Origin: Plut-88900 sp963668115
GTDB taxonomy: Bacteria; Chloroflexota; Dehalococcoidia; Plut-88900
Assembly (NCBI GenBank): GCA_963668115.1
Contig: OY764147.1
Span: 1,550,001 to 1,614,000 of the forward strand
Length of the DNA stretch: 64,000 nucleotides
Direction of reading: 5' to 3'
Shown here piece by piece: positions 54,695 through 63,447 of this stretch. The translations under genes were made by a program, and so were the position numbers. The first letter of the stretch is position 1; each line of letters opens with the position of its first letter. Below the pieces are notes generated by a model. That model did no database searches. It saw only the letters and a program-made list of their open reading frames with translations, and had not been told where the DNA came from.

Positions 54695-54877
54695 ATGACT
54701 ACCGCCGAGCATCCCATCACCCGGTCCGAGCTTCGGGAAGAATTAAAGCACTACGCCACCAAGGAAGACCTGGCCAAGCTGGAGACTCGACTTATCAAGT
54801 GGATGGTGGCCCAGTTGCTTGCCGCCATTATCGCTGCATCCGGCATTGCGGTAGCCATCCAACAAATCATCGACTAA
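54695..54877 (+). CDS. Small membrane-anchored protein (same family as 36098)
   Basis: 60 residues: TTAEHPITRSELREELKHYA, a short charged helix (TKEDLAKLETRLIKW) and one C-terminal hydrophobic segment (MVAQLLAAIIAASGIAVAI). It shares its first third with the protein at 36098. It lies between the truncated and the intact SDR. Function unknown. Confidence 0.65.
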   Translation: MTTAEHPITRSELREELKHYATKEDLAKLETRLIKWMVAQLLAAIIAASGIAVAIQQIID

Positions 54878-54968
54878 TGAGGCAGTGGCCCAGTCCGTCA
54901 AAAGCCCTGACGCTAAGTCCTAGCAGTCCATTAGAGTTTGGACATCATCCTGGATAACTCGCAAAGTT

Positions 54969-55784
54969 ATGGATAAGGCGAATGGCAGGCTGGCCGGGAA
55001 GGTGGCGATTGTGACCGGGGCGGGGTCGAGTGGGCCGGGGTTTGGGAATGGGAAGGCGACGGCGATTTTGTTTTCTAGGGAGGGGGCAAAGGTGCTGCTG
55101 GCGGACTTGCACGAGGAGCGGGCGAAGGAGACGCTGGCTACGATTGAGGGGGAGGGTGGGGAGGCGTCGACGGTGGGGGTGGACGTGACGGTGGAGGAGG
55201 ATGCCCGGCGGCTGGCGGAGACGGCGGTCGAGCGGTACGGGCGGATAGACGTGCTGGTGAACAACGTGGGGATATCAAAGCGGGGGTCGGTACTGGACGT
55301 GACGGCGGAGGAGTGGGACCGGGTTATGGCGGTGAACGTGAAGAGCATGATGCTTTGCAGCCAGCATGTTATCCCGAGGATGAGGGAGTCGGGCGGGGGT
55401 TCGATAATCAACATTGCGTCGACGGCGGGGCTGAGGGCGCACCACAGCACGCCTTACTCGACTTCCAAGGCGGCGGTTATCGGGCTGACGTTTTCGATGG
55501 CGGCGGACCATGGTCGGGACGGGATACGGGTGAATGCGATAGCGCCGGGGCTGGTGTACACGCCGATGGTCGCGCCGCGGATGGTGGAGGGGATGCGGGA
55601 GCGTCGGATGTCTGCGGCGCCGCTGGGGACGGAGGGGACGGGGTGGGATGTCGGGTGGGCGGCAGTGTACCTGGCGAGCGACGAGTCTCGGTGGGTGACG
55701 GGGGTGACGCTGCCGGTGGATGCGGGGCTGAGCGTGACGACTGGGATTACTGATCAGCCGTTGTTGCAGCAGAAGTGGGGGTGA
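54969..55784 (+). CDS. Short-chain dehydrogenase/reductase
   Basis: 271 residues. Cofactor motif KVAIVTGAGSSGPGFGNG has a longer Gly loop than the usual TGxxxGxG. VLVNNVGISKRGS (NNxG), IINIASTAGLRAH (catalytic Ser region), and TPYSTSKAAVIG (YxxxK) follow, then IRVNAIAPGLVYTPM. Oxidises or reduces a small alcohol or ketone with NAD(P); substrate unknown. A duplicate of its 5' end lies upstream. Confidence 0.92.
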   Translation: MDKANGRLAGKVAIVTGAGSSGPGFGNGKATAILFSREGAKVLLADLHEERAKETLATIEGEGGEASTVGVDVTVEEDARRLAETAVERYGRIDVLVNNVGISKRGSVLDVTAEEWDRVMAVNVKSMMLCSQHVIPRMRESGGGSIINIASTAGLRAHHSTPYSTSKAAVIGLTFSMAADHGRDGIRVNAIAPGLVYTPMVAPRMVEGMRERRMSAAPLGTEGTGWDVGWAAVYLASDESRWVTGVTLPVDAGLSVTTGITDQPLLQQKWG

Positions 55785-55829
55785 TGGGCCGCTTGCCTAT
55801 TGAATCGCTGCTTGACTAGAGCGACTGTA

Positions 55830-56555
55830 TTACGTGTCGTGGAGAGAAAGTTCCACGGCGACGCCGAAGTGGTCGGAGAGTTTTTTGCCTTCATGGATGT
55901 TGCTGATTACGTCCAGGGATTCAACAGACCAGTCATAGCTTGCTGCGATGTGGTCGATGCTTTTCTTGCCGCGGAAGGCTATGTCCGCGGTGGCAATTGT
56001 CATATTCGGCGCGAAGGCCTTTTGGAGCGCTGATTGGAGGTGGCGAGGCGCTTTGCTTTCCGGGCCTATTTTCTGATTGAAGTCACCCATCACTATGAGA
56101 CGTTCCGAGGGAGACCGTCGAAGAACTTCGGTTAGACCTACCAGGTATTGTTCGTGGTCTTGCCATTGCTTCTTGCGCTGAGTCCCAAATAGGGCCTGTG
56201 TGCGGGAGCCGAACCAGGGGATGCAGACCCCAAGCACCGTTATTTTGCCCAACGACGTTTGTGTAACTCCAGACACAAATCGGCCAGGGGGCATCGAATC
56301 GATGCCGAGGTCGTCGACTTCCTCCCAGGGTTGGCGGGACCAGAGGATGACCTTACGCCGATTGGCGATGACTTTGTAGCCTGCGTCGGGCTGGGAGCAG
56401 ATGATGTGGCCGGGTTCTGAGAGGAGGTGGACGTTGGCCTCGGTGAGGCAGATGATCTCGGGGGCGTGGGAGTTGATGCGGCTTCGGATTTCGGGGGCAC
56501 GTCGAGACCTGGGACCAGCCCATTCAACGTTCCAGGTAAGCATTTTCAGGGTCAT
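55830..56555 (-). CDS. Endonuclease/exonuclease/phosphatase family protein
   Basis: 241 residues, DNase I-like fold. MLTWNVEWAG (Asn), IICLTEANVHLL (catalytic Glu), LIVMGDFNQKIG (Asp-x-Asn) and KLSDHFGVAVEL (Asp-His) cover the metal and catalytic residues. No signal peptide. The target could be nucleic acid or a phosphoester. It is convergent with the SDR gene and apparently monocistronic. Confidence 0.85.
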   Translation of the reverse strand: MTLKMLTWNVEWAGPRSRRAPEIRSRINSHAPEIICLTEANVHLLSEPGHIICSQPDAGYKVIANRRKVILWSRQPWEEVDDLGIDSMPPGRFVSGVTQTSLGKITVLGVCIPWFGSRTQALFGTQRKKQWQDHEQYLVGLTEVLRRSPSERLIVMGDFNQKIGPESKAPRHLQSALQKAFAPNMTIATADIAFRGKKSIDHIAASYDWSVESLDVISNIHEGKKLSDHFGVAVELSLHDT

Positions 56556-56669
56556 GGCTTGTTCTCTCTGTGCACTGCTATGCGGGGCAATTTGGAACCC
56601 AAATTCGCTATGCTCAGTGCCAATCCTACCTATGAGAACATCTTTTGTCGAAGAAGGGCAGTGGCGCAG

Positions 56670-56763
56670 CCCCTGGGAGGGCGACCAAACGGTCGCCCCT
56701 ACGGAAGACGGCCTCGGCTCCGGAACGCGGGATGGATTCCCGATCGGAGTCGGGAATGACGGG
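56670..56763. repeat. Interspersed repeat (hairpin and unit B)
   Basis: GGGAGGGCGACC and GGTCGCCCC form a hairpin, and GGATTCCCGATC with GTCGGGAATGACGG is unit B as at 28830 and 37590. Confidence 0.7.
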
Positions 56764-56847
56764 ATTAGCGGAAGGTCGGATTGGTGGGGGGTGGGATGGC
56801 AGTTGGCGTGGTATACTGTCGGGAGTTAGTCAGCGAAGGAGGCGTCC

Positions 56848-57405
56848 ATGGCCAATGAAATGCTGAAAACGATGATGGCCCTCGACCCCCGGGGTGAGGA
56901 GATGATCGAGGAGCATATTGACATGGCTCCGAAGGTCGACTCGCTTAACGGGAAGCGGATTGGGTTGCTGCACGACCGTCGGCTGAACGGGGACAAGCTC
57001 CTGTGGATGGTCACGGACCTGATCAAGGAGAACTACGAAATCTCGGATGTGACGTTTGTGGCGAGGCCTAACGTGTCGGACGTTTCGCCGCCGGAGATGC
57101 TGGACGAGCTGGCGGAGAAGGCCGACGCCGCCTTGATTGCGATAGGTGACTGAGGCTCCTGCAGCACGTGCTGTATGCACGATGCGATCTCCCTGGAAGA
57201 CCGGGGCGTACCGACTGCGGTGATAATCAGCGACCAGTTCATCCCCGGCGTTGAGGCGATAGCCCGGACGCGCGGGCTGCCGGACTACCCGTTCGTGGTG
57301 GTGAAGCACCCCATAGGGAGTTTGGCTGACGATGACCTGAAGGGTCGGGCGAAGGATGCGCTGCCACAGGTGGTGGACATTCTGACCAACGGCAGGAGGC
57401 CATAA
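56848..57405 (+). CDS. UGSC-motif selenoprotein 2
   Basis: ATG 56848 (MANEMLKTMMALDPRGEEM) reads to ALIAIGD, then TGA 57151-57153, then GSCSTCCMHDAISLEDRGV and ends at 57405; 185 residues with U at about position 102. It shares LNGKRIGLLHDRRLNGDKLL, the UGSC centre and LPDYPFVVVKHPIGSLADDD with UGSC protein 1. The Cys after UGSC differ (STCC here, SQCS there). GGAGG lies upstream. No two-cysteine partner is adjacent; the gene stands alone and ends at a strong terminator. Confidence 0.88.
57168..57180 (+). promoter_or_regulatory. Candidate SECIS hairpin, UGSC gene 2
   Basis: GTGC-TGTAT-GCAC, with the stem 14 nt after the TGA, exactly as in UGSC gene 1. Stem conserved, loop changed, G kept in loop position 2. 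Confidence 0.6.
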
Positions 57406-57448
57406 GCCACTGCCGAGCTAGAAGCTTCAAATAGAGAAAAGGCTCGGT

Positions 57449-57482
57449 GGAAAAGCCGACGGGGTGACCCGTCGGCTTTTCC
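57449..57482 (+). terminator. Intrinsic terminator between UGSC gene 2 and argJ
   Basis: GGAAAAGCCGACGGG and CCCGTCGGCTTTTCC form a 15-bp stem with a 4-nt loop, 43 nt after the stop codon. The T run is inside the descending arm, so it could also work for transcription from the other side. Confidence 0.8.
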
Positions 57483-57558
57483 CATGCCAGGAAATCAAGG
57501 CAAGAGTGATATACTTCACGACGCCTGCGCAGGGGGAGCGCAGGCTGGAAAGGGAGCG

Positions 57559-58779
57559 ATGACAGACTCCATGGAACGGATAGAAGGGGGCACGGTTACC
57601 ACTCCCAAGGGGTTCCGTGCCGGAGGCGTTTACTGCGGCGTGAAGCCCTACGGGGCTGACAAGCTGGACCTGGGGTTGCTGTATTCCGAGGTGCGGGCCT
57701 CGGCGGCGGCGGTGTTTACCAAGAACAGGGTCACGGCTCCTGCGATCCTAGTCGACAGGGACTACCTGAAGGACCCGCACGCGCAGGCGGTGGTGGTGAA
57801 CAGCGGTATAGCGAATGTATCGGTGGGTGAGCAGGGTCGGGTGGACGCGGTGGAGATGTCGGAACTGGCGGGGAAGAAACTGGGTGTGGCGACGGAGGAC
57901 GTGCTGGTGGCGAGCACGGGCGTCATAGGTGTGGAGCTTCCGATGGCACGAATTCGGGCGGGGATAGAGGAGGTTGAGGTGACGGAAGATGGTGGGCAGA
58001 TGATGGCCCGGGCGATCCTGACTACGGATACGCATCCGAAGGAGATCGCGGTGTCGTTTGATGCGGGGGAGGGGAAGCGGGGGGTTGTGGGGGGTATAGC
58101 CAAGGGGGCAGGGATGGTGCACCCGGACATGGCTACGATGCTTTCTTTCATAGCGACAGATGCGGCTGTTGAACCTGCCTTTCTCCAGGCTGCTCTGGAG
58201 AAAGCTGTAGACAAGTCCTTCAACATGATCAGCATTGACGGTGACACGAGCACTAGCGACACGGTGGCGATACTGGCGAACGGGCTGGCTGGCAATGCGC
58301 CCATTACTGCTAATCATCCGGGGGCAAGAGCTTTCTCGGAGGCATTGACCGAGGTCTGCACGTTCCTGGCGAAGCAGATAGCGCGGGACGGGGAGGGGGC
58401 GACCAAGCTTATCGAGTTTGTTATAGAGAAGGCGCGGACTCAGGAAGAGGCGAGGAATGCGGCGCGGATCATATCGACGTCCATGCTGGTGAAAAGCGCG
58501 ATACACGGGAACGACCCGAACTGGGGTCGGTTGATGGCGGCGCTGGGTCGGACAGGGGCTTACATCGAGGAGGCGAAGACGGACCTGTTCATCAACGACA
58601 TCTTCATGCTGAACAACGGCACGCCGGTGCCTTACTACGAGGACGCCGTGTCGCGGTCGCTGGACCAGGAGGAGGTGTCGATCAAGCTGGTGTTGAACGT
58701 GGGAGAGGCGTCGGCGACAGCGTGGACGTGCGACCTTTCGGAGGAGTACGTGACGTTCAACAGCGAGTACACGACGTAG
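57559..58779 (+). CDS. argJ: Bifunctional glutamate N-acetyltransferase/amino-acid acetyltransferase ArgJ
   Basis: Recycles acetyl groups from N-acetylornithine to glutamate in arginine synthesis. 406 residues from ATG 57559 (AAAGGGAG upstream); the in-frame start at 57484 is rejected because it overlaps the terminator. GMVHPDMATMLSFIATDA holds the self-cleavage Thr that becomes the nucleophile. ASTGVIGVELPM and NDPNWGRLMAALGR are conserved. First gene of argJ-argB-argD-argG. Confidence 0.95.
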   Translation: MTDSMERIEGGTVTTPKGFRAGGVYCGVKPYGADKLDLGLLYSEVRASAAAVFTKNRVTAPAILVDRDYLKDPHAQAVVVNSGIANVSVGEQGRVDAVEMSELAGKKLGVATEDVLVASTGVIGVELPMARIRAGIEEVEVTEDGGQMMARAILTTDTHPKEIAVSFDAGEGKRGVVGGIAKGAGMVHPDMATMLSFIATDAAVEPAFLQAALEKAVDKSFNMISIDGDTSTSDTVAILANGLAGNAPITANHPGARAFSEALTEVCTFLAKQIARDGEGATKLIEFVIEKARTQEEARNAARIISTSMLVKSAIHGNDPNWGRLMAALGRTGAYIEEAKTDLFINDIFMLNNGTPVPYYEDAVSRSLDQEEVSIKLVLNVGEASATAWTCDLSEEYVTFNSEYTT

Positions 58780-58800
58780 GGTCGGGGCGAGGCGATAGGG

Positions 58801-59577
58801 ATGAACGAGGCAGTCGTGAAGATAGGGGGTGGAGCGCTGGGGACAGCGGACACGCTTTTCTCGGACCTGGCCGAGCTTCAGAAGAAGGGCGCCGAGATAA
58901 TTGTGGTGCACGGGGGTGGGAACGTGGTGTCGGAGTGGCAGAAGCGTCACGGGGTGGAGGCGCGGTTCGTGCGGGGGCTCCGGGTGACGGACGGGGCATC
59001 GCTGGAAGTAGCGACCGCGGTGCTGGCGGGGCTTGTAAACAAAGAACTGGTGGCGTCGATTGCGGGGTGCGGGGGTCGGGCGGTGGGTGTGAGCGGGGTG
59101 GATGGGGGGATTATCCAGGCGGAGGTGCGTGACTCGGAGCTGGGGTACGTGGGTCGGGTGACGGGGGTGGATGCGGGGCCGCTGGAAGCGCTGGCGCGAA
59201 GCGGGTGTCTGCCGGTGTTATCGCCGATAGCGGCACAGCAACGGAACGGGAGCTCGGATTGGAAGGGGTTCCTGAACGTGAACGCAGACACGGTGGCAGG
59301 AGAGCTGGCGTCGGCTATCAATGCGTCGAGCCTGATATTCCTTACGGACGTAGAGGGGATTTTGGATGGGGATGGGAACTGCGTGTCATCACTTACGAGG
59401 AACGAGGCGCAGGGGATGATTGAATCCGGGGTTATCAATTCGGGGATGATTCCGAAGGTGGAGGCGTGCTTGAAGGCGGCGGAGTCGGGGGTGAGGGCGG
59501 TCATCACGGACGGGCGTCGGGCGGGTGCGTTGCTGGAGGCGGTGGAGGGGCGGGGGTCGGGGACTTGGTTTGGGTAG
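58801..59577 (+). CDS. argB: Acetylglutamate kinase
   Basis: 258 residues, amino acid kinase fold. VVKIGGGALG at the N-terminus, IIVVHGGGNVVSEW, and RFVRGLRVTDGASLEVA bind substrate and phosphate; LTDVEGILDGDG and GMIPKVEACLKAAESGV follow. It is 21 nt after argJ. The length matches short ArgB forms without the N-terminal helix linked to arginine inhibition. Confidence 0.93.
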   Translation: MNEAVVKIGGGALGTADTLFSDLAELQKKGAEIIVVHGGGNVVSEWQKRHGVEARFVRGLRVTDGASLEVATAVLAGLVNKELVASIAGCGGRAVGVSGVDGGIIQAEVRDSELGYVGRVTGVDAGPLEALARSGCLPVLSPIAAQQRNGSSDWKGFLNVNADTVAGELASAINASSLIFLTDVEGILDGDGNCVSSLTRNEAQGMIESGVINSGMIPKVEACLKAAESGVRAVITDGRRAGALLEAVEGRGSGTWFG

Positions 59578-59605
59578 GAGAGAACGTAGAATGAATAAAG
59601 CGCGT

Positions 59606-59735
59606 CTTCACCCTAGCCCTCTCCCCTCAAGGGAGAGGGGACAGGACCCCACCCATTCCGCTCTTGAGACCCTTCGACTCCGCTCAGGGCGAGCGGAATG
59701 CCCCACCCCGGATTACATGCGGGCATCAGAATAAC
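59606..59735. repeat. Interspersed repeat cluster inside the arginine operon (units A, C)
   Basis: CACCCTAGCCCTCTCCCCTC with AAGGGAGAGGGGACAGG (unit A) and CCCATTCCGCTCTTGAGACC with CTCAGGGCGAGCGGAATG (unit C), then a decayed unit D (GCGGGCATCAGAATAAC). It fills the argB-argD gap. Confidence 0.8.
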
Positions 59736-59767
59736 AACGAAAACGGGTGTTTAGAAAGGAATAAGAG

Positions 59768-60958
59768 ATGGTGAACTGGCAGGAGCTGGAAGCCAAGTAT
59801 TTTATGAAGACGGGCCGGCGGCAGCCGTTGACGTTGGTGCGGGGCGAGGGTGTCAGGGTATGGGACGAGGACGGCAAGGAGTACCTGGACTTTGTGGGCG
59901 GCATAGCGGTCACGGGGCTCGGGCACTGCCATCCGGTGCTGGTGGAGGCGATACAGAAGCAGAGCCAGGCCCTATGGCATGTGTCGAACCTCTTTTACAC
60001 GATCCCGCAGGTGGAGCTGGCACAGATACTGGTGGAGAACTCGTGCTTCGACGAGGTGTTCTTCCAGAACAGCGGGGCGGAGGCGAACGAGGCGGCGATA
60101 AAGATCGCCCGGAAGCACGGGAAGGTGAACCTGAACGGGGCGTACGAAGTGATCTCGGCGATGGACTCGTTCCATGGGCGGACATTTGCGATGGTCGCGG
60201 CCACGGGCCAGCCCGACCACCAGGCGACATTCACACCGTTACCCCAAGGGTTCGCAAATGTTCCATACGACGACATAGAGGCAGTCATTTCGGCGACGAA
60301 CGAGAGCACCTGTGCCGTGATGCTGGAACCGATACAGGCAGAGGGCGGGGTAAACGTGCCATCCCGGGAATACCTTCAGCAGGTGCGGGACTGGTGCGAC
60401 GAACGGAACTTGCTGCTCATTTTCGACGAGGTGCAGACGGGCATCGGGAGGAGCGGGAACCTGTTCGCGTATGAGCACTTCGGGGTGGAGCCAGACGTGA
60501 TAACGCTGGCCAAGGCGCTCGGGGGAGGGTTCCCCATCGGGGCGGTGATGGCCAAGAAGGAGGCGTCGGTGTTCGAGCCTGGCGACCACGGGTCGACGTT
60601 CAGCGGCAACCCGCTGGGTACGGCGGTGGCCGTGGCGAACATGCGGTACATCCTGGATAACGACGTTGTGGGAAATGCGCGGCGGGTTGGGGAGCGGCTA
60701 CGGTCGGGGCTGGAGGGGCTGACGGGCAAGCACGACCTAGCGCTGGGGGTGCGGGGGGTGGGGCTGCTGCTGGCGCTGGCGCTGGGCGACAACGTGTCGG
60801 GGGCTCTGGTGAATGAGTGCCGGGAGAGGGGGCTGCTGGTGAACCCGGTAAGACCCGACGCCCTGCGGCTGATCCCACCCCTGATCGTGTCGGAGGAAGA
60901 AGCGGACAAGGCTATCGAGATCATAGACGCGGCCCTGGGGGTCGTGGCGCAAGGCTAG
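59768..60958 (+). CDS. argD: Acetylornithine aminotransferase
   Basis: 396 residues, PLP class III. ALWHVSNLFYTIPQVELAQI, FFQNSGAEANEAAIKIARK, SFHGRTFAMVAATGQ and LLIFDEVQTGIGRSGNLFAY are signature segments; PLP Lys lies in VITLAKALGGGFPIGA. GAAAGGAA precedes ATG. Family members also use succinylornithine or GABA; operon position favours ArgD. Confidence 0.93.
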   Translation: MVNWQELEAKYFMKTGRRQPLTLVRGEGVRVWDEDGKEYLDFVGGIAVTGLGHCHPVLVEAIQKQSQALWHVSNLFYTIPQVELAQILVENSCFDEVFFQNSGAEANEAAIKIARKHGKVNLNGAYEVISAMDSFHGRTFAMVAATGQPDHQATFTPLPQGFANVPYDDIEAVISATNESTCAVMLEPIQAEGGVNVPSREYLQQVRDWCDERNLLLIFDEVQTGIGRSGNLFAYEHFGVEPDVITLAKALGGGFPIGAVMAKKEASVFEPGDHGSTFSGNPLGTAVAVANMRYILDNDVVGNARRVGERLRSGLEGLTGKHDLALGVRGVGLLLALALGDNVSGALVNECRERGLLVNPVRPDALRLIPPLIVSEEEADKAIEIIDAALGVVAQG

Positions 60959-60976
60959 ACCAAAAAGAGGAAAAAG

Positions 60977-62221
60977 GTGACCCAGAAGATAGTTCTCGCA
61001 TACAGCGGAGGATTGGACACCTCCGTAGCCATCAAATGGCTTTCGGACAGATATAACGCGGAGATAGTTACGCTCACCGTGGACGTGGGAGGTCAGATAG
61101 ACCTGGAGGAGGTGAGGCGTCGGGCGAAGGGGACAGGGGCCATTCAAGCTGAAGTGCTGAATGCCCGGGAGGACTTCGTCAACTACTTTGTGTGGCCAGC
61201 ATTGCAGGCGGGCGCGATGTACGAAGGAAAGTACCCCCTGGCCACGGCGCTGGCCCGGCCGCTGATGGCGAAGCTGCTGGTGGACGTGGCGATGGAGACG
61301 GGGGCCTACGCGGTGGCACACGGGTGCACGGGCAAGGGTAACGACCAGGTACGTTTCGACGTGAGTGTCGGGGCTCTGGCGCCGGGGCTGGAGATCATAG
61401 CACCGGCCCGGGAGTGGGGGATGACGCGGGAGCAGGAGATCGACTATGCCAAGGAGCACAGCATCCCGGTGCCGCTGACCAAGGCGAACCCGTACTCGAT
61501 CGACGAGAACCTGTGGGGTCGGAGCATCGAGACCGGCGTGCTGGAAGACCCGTGGGTCGAGCCCCCGGAGGACGTGTACCAGTGGACGGTGTCGTCCTCC
61601 AATGCACCAGACGAGCCCGCCTATCACGAAATCGAGTTTGAAAACGGCATACCTACGCGGCTGGACGGTCGGGAGATGGGTGGGGTGGAGCTGATAGACG
61701 TGCTGAACAAAGCAGCGGGTGCACACGGGGTGGGTCGGATAGACCACGTTGAGAACCGGCTGGTGGGAATCAAGTCCAGGGAGATTTACGAGGCGCCGGC
61801 GGGCATCGTGCTGACGACCGCGCACCGGGCGTTGGAGGACATGACCCTGAGCAAGGAGCAGGCCAGGTTCAAGGAAAGGGTGGCGCAGGAGTATGCGGAC
61901 TTGATCTACAACGGGTTGTGGTTCACGGCGCTGCACCAGGACCTGGCGTCGTACGTGCAGAGCACACAGCGCCATGTGACGGGGACGATAAGGGTGAGGC
62001 TGCACAAGGGGCAGTGCACGGTGGTCGGGCGGAAGGCGCCGCAGGCGCTGTACCAGTTCGAGCTAGCTACTTACGACCAGGGTGACACTTTCGACCAGGG
62101 CGCATCAAAGGGGTTCATAGACATATTCGGGCTGCCGGTGAGAACGCAGGCCAGGATCCAACTGTTAGACCAGCCGGGCGGGGCCCTTGGCATCACAGGG
62201 CCAACAAGCGAAAACGACTAG
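60977..62221 (+). CDS. argG: Argininosuccinate synthase
   Basis: 414 residues. KIVLAYSGGLDTSVAIKWL is the ATP pyrophosphatase P-loop (SGGxDT), AHGCTGKGNDQVRF and the PLTKANPYSIDENLWGRSIE segment bind citrulline/aspartate. The start is GTG 60977, with GAGGAAAAAG upstream, 18 nt after argD. Joins citrulline and aspartate; argH is not in the window. Confidence 0.96.
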   Translation: MTQKIVLAYSGGLDTSVAIKWLSDRYNAEIVTLTVDVGGQIDLEEVRRRAKGTGAIQAEVLNAREDFVNYFVWPALQAGAMYEGKYPLATALARPLMAKLLVDVAMETGAYAVAHGCTGKGNDQVRFDVSVGALAPGLEIIAPAREWGMTREQEIDYAKEHSIPVPLTKANPYSIDENLWGRSIETGVLEDPWVEPPEDVYQWTVSSSNAPDEPAYHEIEFENGIPTRLDGREMGGVELIDVLNKAAGAHGVGRIDHVENRLVGIKSREIYEAPAGIVLTTAHRALEDMTLSKEQARFKERVAQEYADLIYNGLWFTALHQDLASYVQSTQRHVTGTIRVRLHKGQCTVVGRKAPQALYQFELATYDQGDTFDQGASKGFIDIFGLPVRTQARIQLLDQPGGALGITGPTSEND

Positions 62222-62258
62222 CGCAATTTAGAACATCGAGATTCTCAGGGAGGAACGA

Positions 62259-63416
62259 ATGAGCATTGTCCTAACCGAAGAGCAGAAGCAGATGGTCTCG
62301 ACCATCCGTGACTTCGTAAACCGGGATGTTAAGCCCTATGTAGCGGAGCTTGAGCACGCCGACGAATATCCGCACGAGATGGTGGATAAGATGAAGGAGA
62401 TGGGCCTGTTCGGGGCGGTGGTGCCGAAGGAGTACGGGGGTCTCGGGCTGGACAACGTCACCTTCGCGTTGATCATCGAAGAGCTTTGCAAGGGATGGAT
62501 GAGCTTAAGCGGGACCATCGGCAGCCATTCGATCATGACCTACGCAATCGTTAACTACGGGACGGAGGAGCAGAAACAGAGGTTTTTGCCCAAGATAGTC
62601 ACGGGCGAGAAGCGCGGTGGAATCGGACTGACGGAGCCGGGCGGGGGAAGCGATCTTCAGTCGATCCAGACGATGGCGGTAAAGGACGGCGACGACTACG
62701 TGATAAACGGGTCCAAGATGTTCGTGACGAACGGCATCCAGGGGAATACCTTCGCACTGCTGACAAAGACCGACCCGGACGCCGAACCGGGCTACAGGGG
62801 CATCAGCCTGTTCATCATTGAAAAGGGTGGGGAAGGGTTCACGGTGGGGAGGAAGATCAAGAAGCTGGGGTATCGGGGGATAGACACAACAGAGTTCGCA
62901 TTTGATAACTTCCGGGTGCCGATAACCAACTTGCTGGGCGGGGTAGAGGGGCAGGGATTCAAGCACATTATGTCGGGGCTGGAGGGGGGTCGGGTGAACA
63001 TAGCGGCGAGGTCGGTCGGAGTAGCACAGGCGGCTTTCGATGCGGCTATAGCATATGCGCAACAGCGGGTGACGTTCGGGAAGCCGATAGCGCAGCACCA
63101 GGCGATACAGCTAAAGCTGGCCGACATGGGGACGAAGATAGAGGCTGCGCGGCTGTTGACGCTTTCGGCGGCGGCTAAGAAAGACCGGGGGGAGAGGTCA
63201 GACCTGGAGGCGGGGATGGCGAAGCTGTTCGCCAGTGAGACGGCCCACGAGGTAACGATGGAGGCGATGCGGATACACGGCGGATACGGGTATACGGAGG
63301 AGTTTCCAGTGGAGCGGTACTTCCGGGACGCGCCGTTGATGATGATCGGGGAGGGGACGAACGAGATACAAAAACTGGTTATCGCCCGTAACCTGCTGAA
63401 AAAGCACCAGATCTAA
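62259..63416 (+). CDS. Acyl-CoA dehydrogenase
   Basis: 385 residues, FAD flavoprotein. GGIGLTEPGGGSDLQSIQT and YVINGSKMFVTNGIQGNTF are the two family signatures, and VTFGKPIAQHQAIQLKLADM and MRIHGGYGYTEEFPVERYFR are conserved; the catalytic Glu in medium/short-chain enzymes would fall in YGYTEEFPVE-RYFRD or the later GEGTNEIQK. GGGAGGAA precedes ATG. It is followed by the MaoC gene, suggesting acyl-CoA oxidation, although it trails the arg genes. Confidence 0.94.
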   Translation: MSIVLTEEQKQMVSTIRDFVNRDVKPYVAELEHADEYPHEMVDKMKEMGLFGAVVPKEYGGLGLDNVTFALIIEELCKGWMSLSGTIGSHSIMTYAIVNYGTEEQKQRFLPKIVTGEKRGGIGLTEPGGGSDLQSIQTMAVKDGDDYVINGSKMFVTNGIQGNTFALLTKTDPDAEPGYRGISLFIIEKGGEGFTVGRKIKKLGYRGIDTTEFAFDNFRVPITNLLGGVEGQGFKHIMSGLEGGRVNIAARSVGVAQAAFDAAIAYAQQRVTFGKPIAQHQAIQLKLADMGTKIEAARLLTLSAAAKKDRGERSDLEAGMAKLFASETAHEVTMEAMRIHGGYGYTEEFPVERYFRDAPLMMIGEGTNEIQKLVIARNLLKKHQI

Positions 63417-63447
63417 CCTAACCGGACACAATCAACAGGAGAGCATA

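Noticed and set aside
54511..54720. Minus-strand frame of 69 codons between SDR fragment and small gene
   Set aside because: No ribosome binding site, and it spans the junction of unrelated DNA including the SDR fragment end.
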